64,000 nt of DNA from Sphaerolaimus hirsutus (Eukaryota; Nematoda; Chromadorea; Monhysterida; Sphaerolaimidae). Both the position numbers and the translations under genes were made by a program. Below the pieces are notes generated by a model, which made no database searches, was not told where the DNA came from, and saw only the letters and a list, made by a program, of their open reading frames with translations. Below are positions 1 to 10,700 of this stretch, in pieces. Numbering within the stretch: the first letter of the stretch is position 1; every line of letters starts with the position of its first letter. Location: the NCBI GenBank assembly GCA_964036195.1, contig OZ038453.1:3797469-3861468 (forward strand), written 5' to 3'.

Positions 1-1695
1 CCATTACGCAAATTTTTCCAAGCTGCTGAGAGCAGTAAGGCACAATTGAAATGGACACCTGAATTAGAGAAATTGTTCAGGCAGATTTGCACTGAGATGG
101 GTGATCCAAGGGCATTAGCAATGCCTGTGCCAGGAAATGATTATGTGATAACCACTGATGCTAGTGCCGATGGATTAGGTGCTATGCTAGAGCAGGAAAA
201 TGAGCAAGGCAAGTTGCAGCCAATTGCTTTTGCTAGTCGTGTGACTGCACCTGCCGAAAAGCGCTACTGTGCCACTGAGTTGGAAGCGTGTGCAGTTGTT
301 TATGCACTTCAAACTTTCAGGCCATACATTACTGGAGAAAAAGTGACAGTATTTACTGATCACCACCCCCTGACACAGCTGTTTCAGAAAAATAGCCCAT
401 CGCATAGGCTCTACCGCTGGTGTCTTGTGTTGCAACAGTTTGATGTGAAATTGTGCTATAAGCCAGGAATAAAAAATTTAGTGGCTGATGCTCTTTCAAG
501 GGCACCTGCTGGCACAATTCCTGTTCGCATGGGGGAAAATGGCTCCCTTGACCAGCCTGAAGTCACACTTGATACAGTATGCAACATCAATTTCATTAGT
601 GTGTCACACATGTTAGCCAAATTGGCTACACCACAGGTAAGTGCTGTGCACAACATTGCATTGGCAAGTGACAAAGAGCGCAAGGACATGTTGCGCTGGC
701 ATCATGAAGGGCGCTGGGCATCACATGCAAGTGCCCAGAAAACGTACCAGCGCCTGAGACCATTCTATGGTCATGGAATATGGCCCACACTTGCAGCTGA
801 TGTGCAAGAGTATTGCAAAAATTGCAACACATGCAAGCAGCGATCAAATCGCTATGAGGTGCTGCCATTGATGCCTAGGCCACCTCCTGACCAGCCACGT
901 CGGCGCTGGCACATGGACTTTTCCACATTCATGCCAAACAGTTACAAAGGGCCAAAGTATTGCCTTGTTGCAATTGATGCCATGTCGCATTTCATCGAGG
1001 CAAGGCACAGCAATGCAACTGATGCAAAAAGTGCAGTCAAACTGTACAATGAAATTGTTGCCAGACATGGGGTCCCAGAAGAAATTGTGACTGACAGTGG
1101 GACACATTTTAAGTGCCGTGAATTTGAGTCTGCATTGCAGAAACACCAGACAGTTCTGCATGTGACCACACCTGGTTCCAAAACCAGCAATGGCATCTGT
1201 GAAAGAGCCATTTGCACACTGCAAGATGTGCTGTCCAAGAAAAGAGCTGATGACCACCGAGCCTGGCACCTGATCCTGCCTGATGCAGTGGCTGCCTACA
1301 ATGCTACAGAGCATTCTGCTACAGGTGTGTCACCATTTGAAGCTCATTATGGCTCAAAGCGTGCAACAACTGGGCATGAGTTTGAAGTTGCACCACCACT
1401 TGTCAAATTTTGTCAGATGATCAATGAAAAAGTGGCAAATGCCCAAAAGAAAGCAGCAAACTCTGCTTATATCACAAATCCCACCACCAAGTTCAAAATA
1501 GGTGATACCATTTTTGTGAAGGATACACCTGCCATGGGAAGTCGCAAAGCAAAATTGGACTTGCCCAATTCCAAAGAGGGTGAAATCATTTCATTCCCAT
1601 CACCCAAGGCTGCAACCATAAAATTTAGCAATGGTAAAGTGCGTGTTGTCCCCATTAACATGCTGCAGCCCCGTTCTTTAGTTACAGGTACTTAG
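1..1695 (+). CDS. Ty3/gypsy-type pol, partial (RT tail, RNase H, integrase)
   Basis: The frame is open from base 1 to a stop at 1693-1695, so the gene continues off the left edge; the RT catalytic core is not in the window. The first residues look like the RT thumb/connection. RNase H follows: TTDASADGLG (about nt 151), TELEA (nt 271), FTDHHPL (nt 352) and ADALSR (nt 484). Then come the integrase zinc-binding region with HH near nt 700 and CKNCNTC near nt 817, and the DDE core with HMDFSTF (nt 910), TDSGTHF (nt 1090) and NGICERAI (nt 1189), which gives DD35E spacing. A basic C-terminal integrase tail follows. No internal stop or frameshift is seen over about 565 codons, so this copy may be young. 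There is no chromodomain that I can recognise. The role is reverse transcription and integration of an LTR retrotransposon. Confidence 0.93.
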   Translation, partial: PLRKFFQAAESSKAQLKWTPELEKLFRQICTEMGDPRALAMPVPGNDYVITTDASADGLGAMLEQENEQGKLQPIAFASRVTAPAEKRYCATELEACAVVYALQTFRPYITGEKVTVFTDHHPLTQLFQKNSPSHRLYRWCLVLQQFDVKLCYKPGIKNLVADALSRAPAGTIPVRMGENGSLDQPEVTLDTVCNINFISVSHMLAKLATPQVSAVHNIALASDKERKDMLRWHHEGRWASHASAQKTYQRLRPFYGHGIWPTLAADVQEYCKNCNTCKQRSNRYEVLPLMPRPPPDQPRRRWHMDFSTFMPNSYKGPKYCLVAIDAMSHFIEARHSNATDAKSAVKLYNEIVARHGVPEEIVTDSGTHFKCREFESALQKHQTVLHVTTPGSKTSNGICERAICTLQDVLSKKRADDHRAWHLILPDAVAAYNATEHSATGVSPFEAHYGSKRATTGHEFEVAPPLVKFCQMINEKVANAQKKAANSAYITNPTTKFKIGDTIFVKDTPAMGSRKAKLDLPNSKEGEIISFPSPKAATIKFSNGKVRVVPINMLQPRSLVTGT

Positions 1696-2727
1696 GAGAG
1701 GATCAACAGGAGACCAGTCCAAGGATTTCAGGATCAAATCAGGTGATATTGTGATATAATTTAGGTTTAGGTATTTGAGGCCAAATACTTCCTGCACCCC
1801 TTGAGGAGTTAGCAGTGACTTCAAGTGATAAAAGTCATCCTAGGCAGACAACTGTGAATTAACAAAAAGTACATCTAGTGATATGTGTGTGATCCTCTTT
1901 CCCATTTCGTTGTTTAAATATGTGATAGCTGAGCCCCACCAGGCCAGCAGACAGCACTCCAGCCAATGAACCAGCAACCACCAACCAGCTTCACCAACTG
2001 TATGTTGTTGCAACAATTTTTTAATGCAGTTGGGTAATGAACTTGTGTTAGGACACTTGGGCTGTTTTTAGAAAATGGTCAACTTTATATGCAGTCACCC
2101 ATGCTTTAGTGGGTCGTCGGCAGCCGCCCCACTGGTGTAATGTGAGGAGGGTTGTTGGCAAGACATCCCCCCAAATTTCAGCTTCATACCGCCATCACAG
2201 CTGGAGATATGTCTCTCGTAGTGTAGCCAATCAAGTGGGTGGTGAACTTGATTGGGACACCAAAAACACCAAAAAAAATGTTGTATATAGGGCGACCCAC
2301 CCTGTAGGGAGTCGCCGCACCTCCCCCATTGTTGGGGAGTAGAGGGGTCTTACAACTTTATATATACAAAGTTTCAACTTTAAAACACCCCCATGAACTA
2401 TGAAACTTGAAAACACCCAAGATATTGCATTCGAAGTGAAATAAAAAAATGGGTGGTGAACTTGTCTGGGAAGGTGTTTATTTACTTTGTGTTATCATTT
2501 GTTTCTTGCCTTTGTAATAACTTCACTGTTTTTCACTGTGAACATATCCGTATTACCTTGGCATTTCTGCAGCAGACACTTTTTGTGATTATTTGGTCGA
2601 ATCTTGTATTGAGTTATGAAATATCACCATTAGACTACCCATGGTGTGGTTAGCAGTCGAAAAATGACCCACCGTAAATTCTCTATCATTGCGACCCCCT
2701 CCAATGAAGCGACCCCTCCAATAGTGC
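1696..2727 (+). other. 3' non-coding flank of the LTR element
   Basis: There is no credible gene. This stretch should contain the 3' untranslated region and 3' LTR of the pol element, but the 5' LTR lies outside the window, so LTR limits cannot be set. A 14-bp direct repeat GGGTGGTGAACTTG occurs at 2237-2250 and 2451-2464. The part at 2105-2345 is rich in GTCGC/GCGACC motifs. Confidence 0.5.
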
Positions 2728-3337
2728 GACCCCCTTGGGCTGTTTGCATGTTAATTAGGTTAATTACCACCAAATTTGCGTGCACAGAATTTCTGCAAGT
2801 CGATTACAGATGCTGATGCATTTTCTTTGGGGGAGTGTATAATTTGTTTTAGATTTGTCTCAAATTTGGCATGCGTGTACTCCTTCGTTTAGTGAGTTCA
2901 CATGCTAAATTTTAGCTCAGAGCGGTTAGTGAGTCGCATTTTATTTACATTTTGGTTGGGGTTATTCTTATTGCCGCCGGTCCCCGGTGGGATTTCGGTC
3001 ACTATACAAAACTACAGTGATCGACAAAAATCAAAGTGTAAATAAAATACGACTCACTAACCGCTCCGAGCTAAAATTAGGCATGCGAACTCACTAAACG
3101 AAGGAGTGCATGCATGCCAAATTTGAGACAAATCAAACTAAATTTATACACCCCCCAAAAAAATATGCATCAGCGTGTGTAACCGACTTGCATAAATTTT
3201 GTGCATGCTAATTTGGTGTTTATTAACCTAATTAACATGCAAACAACCCATACACACCAATGATTGACTTTTGAAGAAAAAAAATATTTTTTGCCGGGGA
3301 CCGGTCCCCGGCCGGGGCCTCTGTAAATAGCCTTAAT
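2728..3337. mobile_element. Foldback inverted-repeat element, about 610 bp
   Basis: Two arms of about 220 bp (around 2728-2960 and 3035-3255) are inverted copies of each other, for example the left GTTTGCATGTTAATTAGG and its complement at the right. The ends read GGGCTGTTT on the left and AAATAGCCC on the right. A hairpin GGGGACCGGTCCCC lies inside the right end. A truncated second copy of the family lies at 49432-49735. There is no coding capacity. Confidence 0.75.
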
Positions 3338-3477
3338 AATACTCTCATTTAGAGGGACGTGCGCACATAAAAGAGCCAGGTGTATAATTGCTATATACCT
3401 ATGCTACATGCGATATGGAATGAAAAAATATCGTTTATTTATATGTCATATTTGATGGATCCATCGAAAAATTACAC

Positions 3478-3691
3478 AAATGGTATGGCGCTGTTTGGGC
3501 GCTTTTTAAAGTGTGAGCGCCAAGCGCCAATGGCGCCACACCATTATAGCGCCAAGCGCCTAAAGCGCCATGGCGCTTTCGAAGGTCACGGCGCCAAGAG
3601 CGCCAATGGGGCCGCGGCAGAATAGCGCCATGGCGTTTTTTGTTTGGGCGCTAGCGCCAGGCGCCAGCGCCATGGCGCTTTGCCATCACTA
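3478..3691. mobile_element. hAT-like MITE made of GGCGCC-type arms, left end lost
   Basis: The interior is dense self-complementary GCGCCAAGCGCC / GGCGCTTT sequence. The right terminus TTTGCCATCACTA matches the family terminal repeat TAGTGATGG seen intact at 10922-12201. No clean left terminus or target duplication is visible, so this copy is truncated or diverged. Confidence 0.6.
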
Positions 3692-3945
3692 GTAGTGGAG
3701 CATGTCGATTATATCCCTCAAAATTTTGAATGAACCCCCACCCCCCCCCTCCACTACAGCTGTGTTCAGCATCGATTCAGAAAGTAAGTGTCGGACTTGG
3801 CTATGACTATGTCTATTTGAATGAAATTGTTCTGGTCCAGTTTTCGAATCTCTGTTCTTATTATGCCGCTTGAAAATATAAAACTCCCACGTGCAATTTC
3901 CACCATTAGACGGCAGCTTCATTTGTATGAAAATTGATTCAAGTA

Positions 3946-4193
3946 CCGTATTTCCTATAAAATACTCCCAGGAATTTCACCTGCAAATTTTGGGGGGTTA
4001 ATTCGAGGGGGGTCATTATTTCGCCAGAAGTTTTTGTTGTCAATAGTAGTAAAAAATAGGCTTTTACATCCCAAAATTGGTAATAAAGGTCACCAAAAAG
4101 GATATATTAAATACAGCATAGAACGGAGCTCGCTCACATCTGCAGGTATTTTGAGCGGGGTTCATTAAAATGTGCTATTTCGAGGAAATACGG
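3946..4193. mobile_element. MITE of the CCGTATTTCC family, TA target duplication
   Basis: The left end CCGTATTTCC follows TA (3944-3945) and the right end GGAAATACGG precedes TA (4194-4195). The interior shows the family runs of G/C and ATTATTTCGCCAGAA. The TA duplication and terminal palindrome suggest a TA-inserting DNA transposon family. Confidence 0.7.
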
Positions 4194-4750
4194 TATGAAA
4201 AATTACTCCAAGAAAATTAAATAATGTCTTCGATATACGCCTGTTTTAAAAAGGTTCAATTTACACAAGATCAAACATCTGTCGTCTAGGTACACAAATC
4301 TTTTTTTCAATTCGTCGCAATTTCTATCACAGCCCGTATAAAAAGCAGCGGTATTTTCAATTTTGAGATAAAATATCAAAAAGCAGAAAAATTTCAACCA
4401 AAAACACTGTGATTGAATTTACATGTATTGGCATAACCACCAACAAATGTATTGACATAAAAATATGTGTTTCCATAAATGAAACATTCAGCATTACCTA
4501 TTGTAGTAGTTGATTAAACTTCTATCAACCACTACAATATGCAATGCAGCATCTACCATATTCTCTCGAATTAACCCCCTTGAACTCCATGTAAAAACAC
4601 CAAAAGCCAAAGGTATAGAAGTTCAACAATTCTTTGTTCATAATATAGTCATAACTACACTATACTATAAAATTTATCATCATATCCATTTGAATCAAAG
4701 ACACTTGCAAAATACATGTAAATTCTGTCCATAAAAAAGACACCAAAAAC
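4194..4750 (+). other. Upstream region of the serine protease gene
   Basis: AT-rich and without a convincing gene. A TATA-like TATAAAAT lies at 4666-4673, about 80 bp before the protease ATG; it could be a core promoter, but AT-rich sequence makes chance matches common. No transcription start can be fixed from sequence. Confidence 0.3.
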
Positions 4751-7700
4751 ATGCATTTTATATTGCTACTGTCAGCCATCCTGATAAAGTCAGCATGGGG
4801 TAACTCAGGTGCCACTTCCAGACTCTGTAAAACACCTTGCAAATTTCAAATGTCAAATGTATCAAAATGCATGAAAGTAACCATATTTGCGTTTTTACAG
4901 GGCATTTTACATGACATTTGAGACTTTACATGACTCCTGACACTTTGCACAACATTTAGCATTTTTCAGGCAATTTTACATGACATTTTACAATTTACAT
5001 GACTTTCGACACTTTGCATGACATTTTACATTTAACATGGCATTTTACAGGGTCTGAGAGTGCCCCCAGATTGCGGAGTGCCTGACAAGTCCCACCCACC
5101 TTCAGTTAAAATTTCTGGTGGTAAAATCACTGGTCTAACACAAGGCATCCATGGGGGCCAGGAAGCAGAACCACATTCATTTCCTTGGATGGTTAGTGAA
5201 GCCACAGATTCGACACTTTCGGACAAGGCGACGGGCAGTTGGCAAAGCGCCAGCCGCGTCACTACCGCCACTATTCACTGTTTATTGCTTTACAGTGTCA
5301 TGCCCACACCAGGTGGCAATCCCAAGCCCTGTAAAGTGTAAAGTAAAGTGTCAATTGTGTATCCAAACCTCAGTTTTAGTATCCAAATCGTATGTTTCTT
5401 TGTATCCAAATCTTATGTTGCAAAAGAAGATTTGGATACAAAGCCATAAGATGTGGATACGAAAAAAATAAGATTTGGATTCACACTTGACACTTTACTT
5501 TACATTTGTCACTTTACATTTGACATTTGACATTTGACTTTGCATTTGACTTTGCATTTTACTTTGCATTTGACTTTGCATTTGACTTTACATTTGACAC
5601 TTTACTTTACATTTGACATTTGACTTTGCATTTGACTTTACATTTGACACTTTACTTTACACTTTACAGGGCTTGGGACTGCCCCCTGAGTTTTGTGGAC
5701 AGTGGAGTTGTTCATTTGAGGCAAAATATAATGTGACATCTCCAAAAGTGCGACCCCTAAAAATGTGCCAAAATCAAACAATTATCAAAAGAAAAAGTTT
5801 AGAAGTTAAAAAATACTAATAAACACCTTTGCACACAAGTTCGGCACCACTGCAGGCGAGCATGGGCGGCTGCGGGGCTGCATTGCTGAACGCGCAGTGG
5901 CTGGTTACAGCTGCACATTGCGTAGGTGATAGTAATCGGTAAGACTACATTTTACAGGGGGCATTACTGTAACAGACTCTGTAAAGTGTAAAAGACCTGT
6001 AAAATGTCATATGTCATGTAAAAGACCCTGTAAAGTGTCAAGTGTAATCAAATCTTATTGTATTGTATCCAAATCTTATGTCCAAAAGTAAGATTTGGAT
6101 ACAAAAACATATGACTTGGACGCGATACAATCATATTTGGATACACATGACACTTTACAGAGTATTTTACATGACACCTGAACTTTACCAGGGTATTTTA
6201 CACTTTACATGTTTTTTTTACAAACATGGACTGAAATATTGCGAAAGCCATCACAATTATTTTTTTTTTCAACCCAGTAAAGTTGCCAGAGGAGTTCGCG
6301 TGGCCCTTGGAACGCACCTGAGATACCCGGTGGATCAAAGTGAATGGGTGAAGATCGGTGAAGTTATCGTCCATCCCAAGTATGAGGGTGCGTGCAGAGG
6401 AAACGGACACGATATTGCACTAATGAAATTGCCCGAGCCTGTTAAGTTCACGTGAGTTGAGTCTGTTTGGTTTTACATAAATTAGTTTTCGACCGGAAAT
6501 TTGAAACTTCATAAATCAGCTCTGGGGTCAGTCCCGCAAGTTGACAAGTACTTAACTCTTGACTCTTTACTTCACTCTTGACTCTTAACCAGAGTTGCGA
6601 AAGCGTATTTACGCTTACCCGAAATACCCGGGTAAATGGGTATTTATACTTACGCTTACGCTTACGCTTTCATAAAATACCTGTACGCTTTATTACGCTT
6701 TCCCGGCTGAATTACCCGGGTACTAAAAGCGTAAAAAACTTTTCACACGGCCCAGTTTTACGGTTTTCAAAAAGCGTGAAACTACAAAAAAAAACAATTT
6801 GAACGACAATGCGTACCAAAAAAAAAATACTGCGTGTGTGCATAAACACACTGAAAATGGCGGCACATGTACAAATTGTGCTAAAATTCTGTCGCCTGCA
6901 ATATCGTGGCGTCAGACTATTAATTTTTGGGGCGACGATGGATTTTGTCACCAGCACTTACCGTATTACCTCGAAATACCCCTGTGGGGGTTTATTATTT
7001 CGCCAGCAAAATTTCAGGGGGGTTAATTCGAGGGGGGCTTATTCGAGGGGTTTTTATTATTTCCCGAGCTAATTTTGAGGGGGCGGGGGGATGGGGTTAA
7101 TTCAAGGGGGCTGGATAATTCAAGGTAATACGGTGGGTCCCAGTTAGATGAAGTTGTGTTGTTATGTGTGATCGTATTGATGAAATGATGTGAAAAAATG
7201 AATGGAAATAATATATAAAGTCGTCTAAAAGTGAAAGCTAGGGTGTTTCCCAATGCTCAACAGCAGGAGCACTTTCTAGAAAAAATTTTACGCTTACGCT
7301 TTTTTTACGCTTTCCTGAGTATTTTAAAAATACCTTACGCTTTTAGTATCTATACTCAAAATTTGGAAAGTGTATTTATGCTTACGCTTACGCTTTCCAA
7401 AAATACCGGTATTTTAACAACTCTGCTCTTAACTTATCCACTTGCTGAATCAGCACCAAGGGGAGAGGGCAGTCCCAAAGTGCCAATTGTGTATGATGAA
7501 CATAACATTTGGATACACCAACATAAGATTTGGATACACAAACACAATATTTGGATACACACGCATCAAATTTGGATACACAAACATAACATTTGGATAC
7601 ACCAACATAAGATTTGGATACACAATTGGCACTTTGAGAATGCCCCCTGGTGCCGATTCCAGAGGTGGAAAAGTGAAGAGGCAAGAGTTAAGTACCTGTC

Positions 7701-10700
7701 AACTTGCGGCACTGGCCCCTGAAAGCATTCGAGTTGACTGGAATGCAGTGGCTGTAAAATTCAATTGATCGGCATTAAAAATAATTCATTTGGCTAAACT
7801 CAAATGCACTCAAGGCTGATGTATGAGTTTACGACATTTTGGTGCTTATTCTGACATGTTAAATATAATCGATCGTTGTGACAAAATTCGCAGAGATAAG
7901 ATAAAGCCATTGTGTTTGCCGCAGAAAACAGATGACTTCAAAACTGATGGAGAAAAGCTCATAGCAAGTGGTTAGCTAGGATTGCTCTACATGCACATAG
8001 TTCACTGCCGAAAATTCAAATTCTGTTCTCGCATAAAATGTTGGATTGAATAAGATTTACTGTGAATCGAATGGAATCCATTCATTCAAATTCGAAATTA
8101 ACTTAACAATTTTAACGAAATTTGAAATTGGTACGTAAAGGCCGAATCACTGACTCCTTTCATGTCTGCCGAGTTTATTAAAAACTTACAAATCAGCTTT
8201 TAACGCATCTGAGATCCGAATAACAGTTAGCATTCAAAAAATAACCTGTGATTTATATTTTCGAAAATCACAATAAATATAAATAACCCGTGATTTATAT
8301 ATATTTATATTTTTTTCAAATTCTGAGTGATATATTTATATATATTTTTCAAATTTGAAAAAAAATCACTGAGAAAATCACTCATACATTGTGGTGCAAG
8401 TATTGCGCTTCATGACTAAAACATGTAATTTGTGCAAGAGAATTTGTATTTTGTAAGAGAATTTTCACCTGAAAATCTCTCATCTGCTCATGTAGAGCAT
8501 TATTGAGTTAAAATAGTGTTTGAAGCAGGTAAATATTGTGCCTACGCACACTAGTTTTCACCATGACTTTTTGAAAACTGAAATGGCCAAAAATGGTGAC
8601 ATGTCACCATCCAGTTTTCCACAATAGAATGCTGTAAGTGTTCAGTTTTCACATATAGCGTGAATTTCAGTGGGGTTGTTTTGGCAACTGTGCCACTGTG
8701 TTTACCACTGTGTTTACCTAATGTGAAAACTCAAATGATGACAAATGGTGATATCACCATCACTTAGTCTTCATTATGTGTGTGACAAAGATGTTAACTG
8801 TTTTAGTTACTTTTTGTGTCATCCTGCTATGAATTGTATTGTCACGTTTTAGTGTATAAAGCATCTCTCTATTTTATAACATACTTTTCTGAAATAAGAC
8901 ACAACATTGAATCAAAAATACCTGCTTGATGTCATCAAAAATGATCTACAGTAATTGAAAACTCACTTCACCACTTTTGAAAGCTGGCAACACTTGGTGA
9001 CATCCACCAATGTTGCCAGTTATCAAATATGGGGGACAACTGTGGGAAACTGTCACCATGGTGTCACAAAAATGTCACCAAAATTTTGCCAAACATGTAG
9101 CCATGTGCCCTGAGTTTTCACAGCTCACCACTGTTGAAAAAGTAGCTTTATAAAACACTAGATGATTGCATGAAGTACTGCATTTCCTCTAAATACCCCC
9201 TCAAAATGGACACTTTGAATTTATAACCCCCCCCCCCCTGGTTTAACCCCCCTCAAAATTCTCACTCTGAAAAAATAAACCCCTGGGGGTATTTCAAAGA
9301 AATATGTGAATTCACACTAAATTAAGTGAATTTGCACTAAACTTCCTCGGCATACCTGGCACTGCTGCAAGTACTAAGCACCTATTTAGTCAAACATCAC
9401 TGCCACAACCAGGCACTATAGGTTAACTGCAACATGTTTGCAGTGCAAAATGTTTTTGAAGTTGTCATTGAGGTTGTAGGTTGAATTTTCCTGTTGTGGT
9501 ATTTGTGTGATATTTTCACTTGTCAAAATTGTATGAAATGAATACTGCTTGTGAAACAGTAATAAATAGATTGTGGGATGTTAGAGTACATTTTTGTGCT
9601 TGCAAATAGTAAATAAAGCCTGCAATAGCCCACAATTTTGCTTGTAATTGAAATAAACCGCAAGTGATTTTTTTGTGATTTTTTTTTAGCTTAGAGTTAT
9701 TTTTTCAGTGATTTAATTATATTTTCTGAAGGCCTTGAGTGATTTATATATATTTATATTTTTTCCAAGTTTGGGGTGATATATTTATATACAGGGGTGG
9801 GCATCTTCAGTTACCGCTGGGAAAATGCGATAGATTGAGCTACGGTTGAGCTATCAGAATGAAATTTTAACACAATGGAGTAGACTCCATAGGACACCTA
9901 TTCTGAAGTTTGCAACCCAAACGGCCACATTTTGGGTGAGTTGTGGAACACACGGTTTTTAGTGTAATTTTGTGACTTGGCGTCACCCATAGGATAAATC
10001 GAGGGTGGCATTTGAGGGGGGGGGGGGGCATCGGTCGTTGGTGTCGTCCAATTCTGTCGTACATCGGCCGATTTTGATGCCCTTTGAGTATGTTGTTGTC
10101 GCGCCTACTACCAAATTCTTTTTTTACTCGAATAGTCCCCCAGTCCCGAGATAAGGGGGGTGAAGTCACAAAATTACACTAAAAACTGTGTGTTCCACAA
10201 CTCCTCCAAACTGTGGCCGTTTGGGTTGCAAACTTCAGCATAGGTGTCCTATGAAGTCTACTCTATTGTGTTAAAATTTCATTGTGATAGCTCAACTGTA
10301 GCTCAAGCTATCGTGTTTTTCCAGCGGTAAGTGAAGATGCCCACCCCTGTATATTTTCCAAACAATTGGTGATTTTTTTGAATGCTAATAACAGTTGACG
10401 GAGATGGAAAAAATAGCTCATTCCGGTAAAATCGAGTGCGATAAAATCAGAAAAAAAGTTTTCCAAATTTCTTAAAATTTCGGTAGTTAACTAGTGCGTT
10501 TAGGCACAATCTTTTATATGACACAAAAAATTTCAGTGAATATGTTCACTTCATGTCCGCAGGTTGGGGAAACACAAAACTACATAAAGATCCAGCTGAA
10601 CGTTTACAACAAGCATTATTTAAAACGTCGTTGACTCTTTGCAAGAAACATTACTTTGCCTGGTGCCACTCCTAGATCCTTTAAAATGCTCTGCCAAATG

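Larger units (their letters stand above)
6522..7722. mobile_element. Outer inverted-repeat element in protease intron 4, host for nested insertions
   Basis: The left end TCTGGGGTCAGTCCCGCAAG and right end CTTGCGGCACTGGCCCCTGA are inverted repeats that extend through TTGACAAGTACTTAACTCTTG. It has been opened by the hAT-like element at 6590-7419 and by a second inverted-repeat element at about 7454-7654. Confidence 0.75.

Noticed and set aside
7388-7684. Repeat protein of VSK(S/C)YV units on either strand
   Set aside because: It comes from the 22-bp ATTTGGATACAC array inside an inverted-repeat element in an intron.
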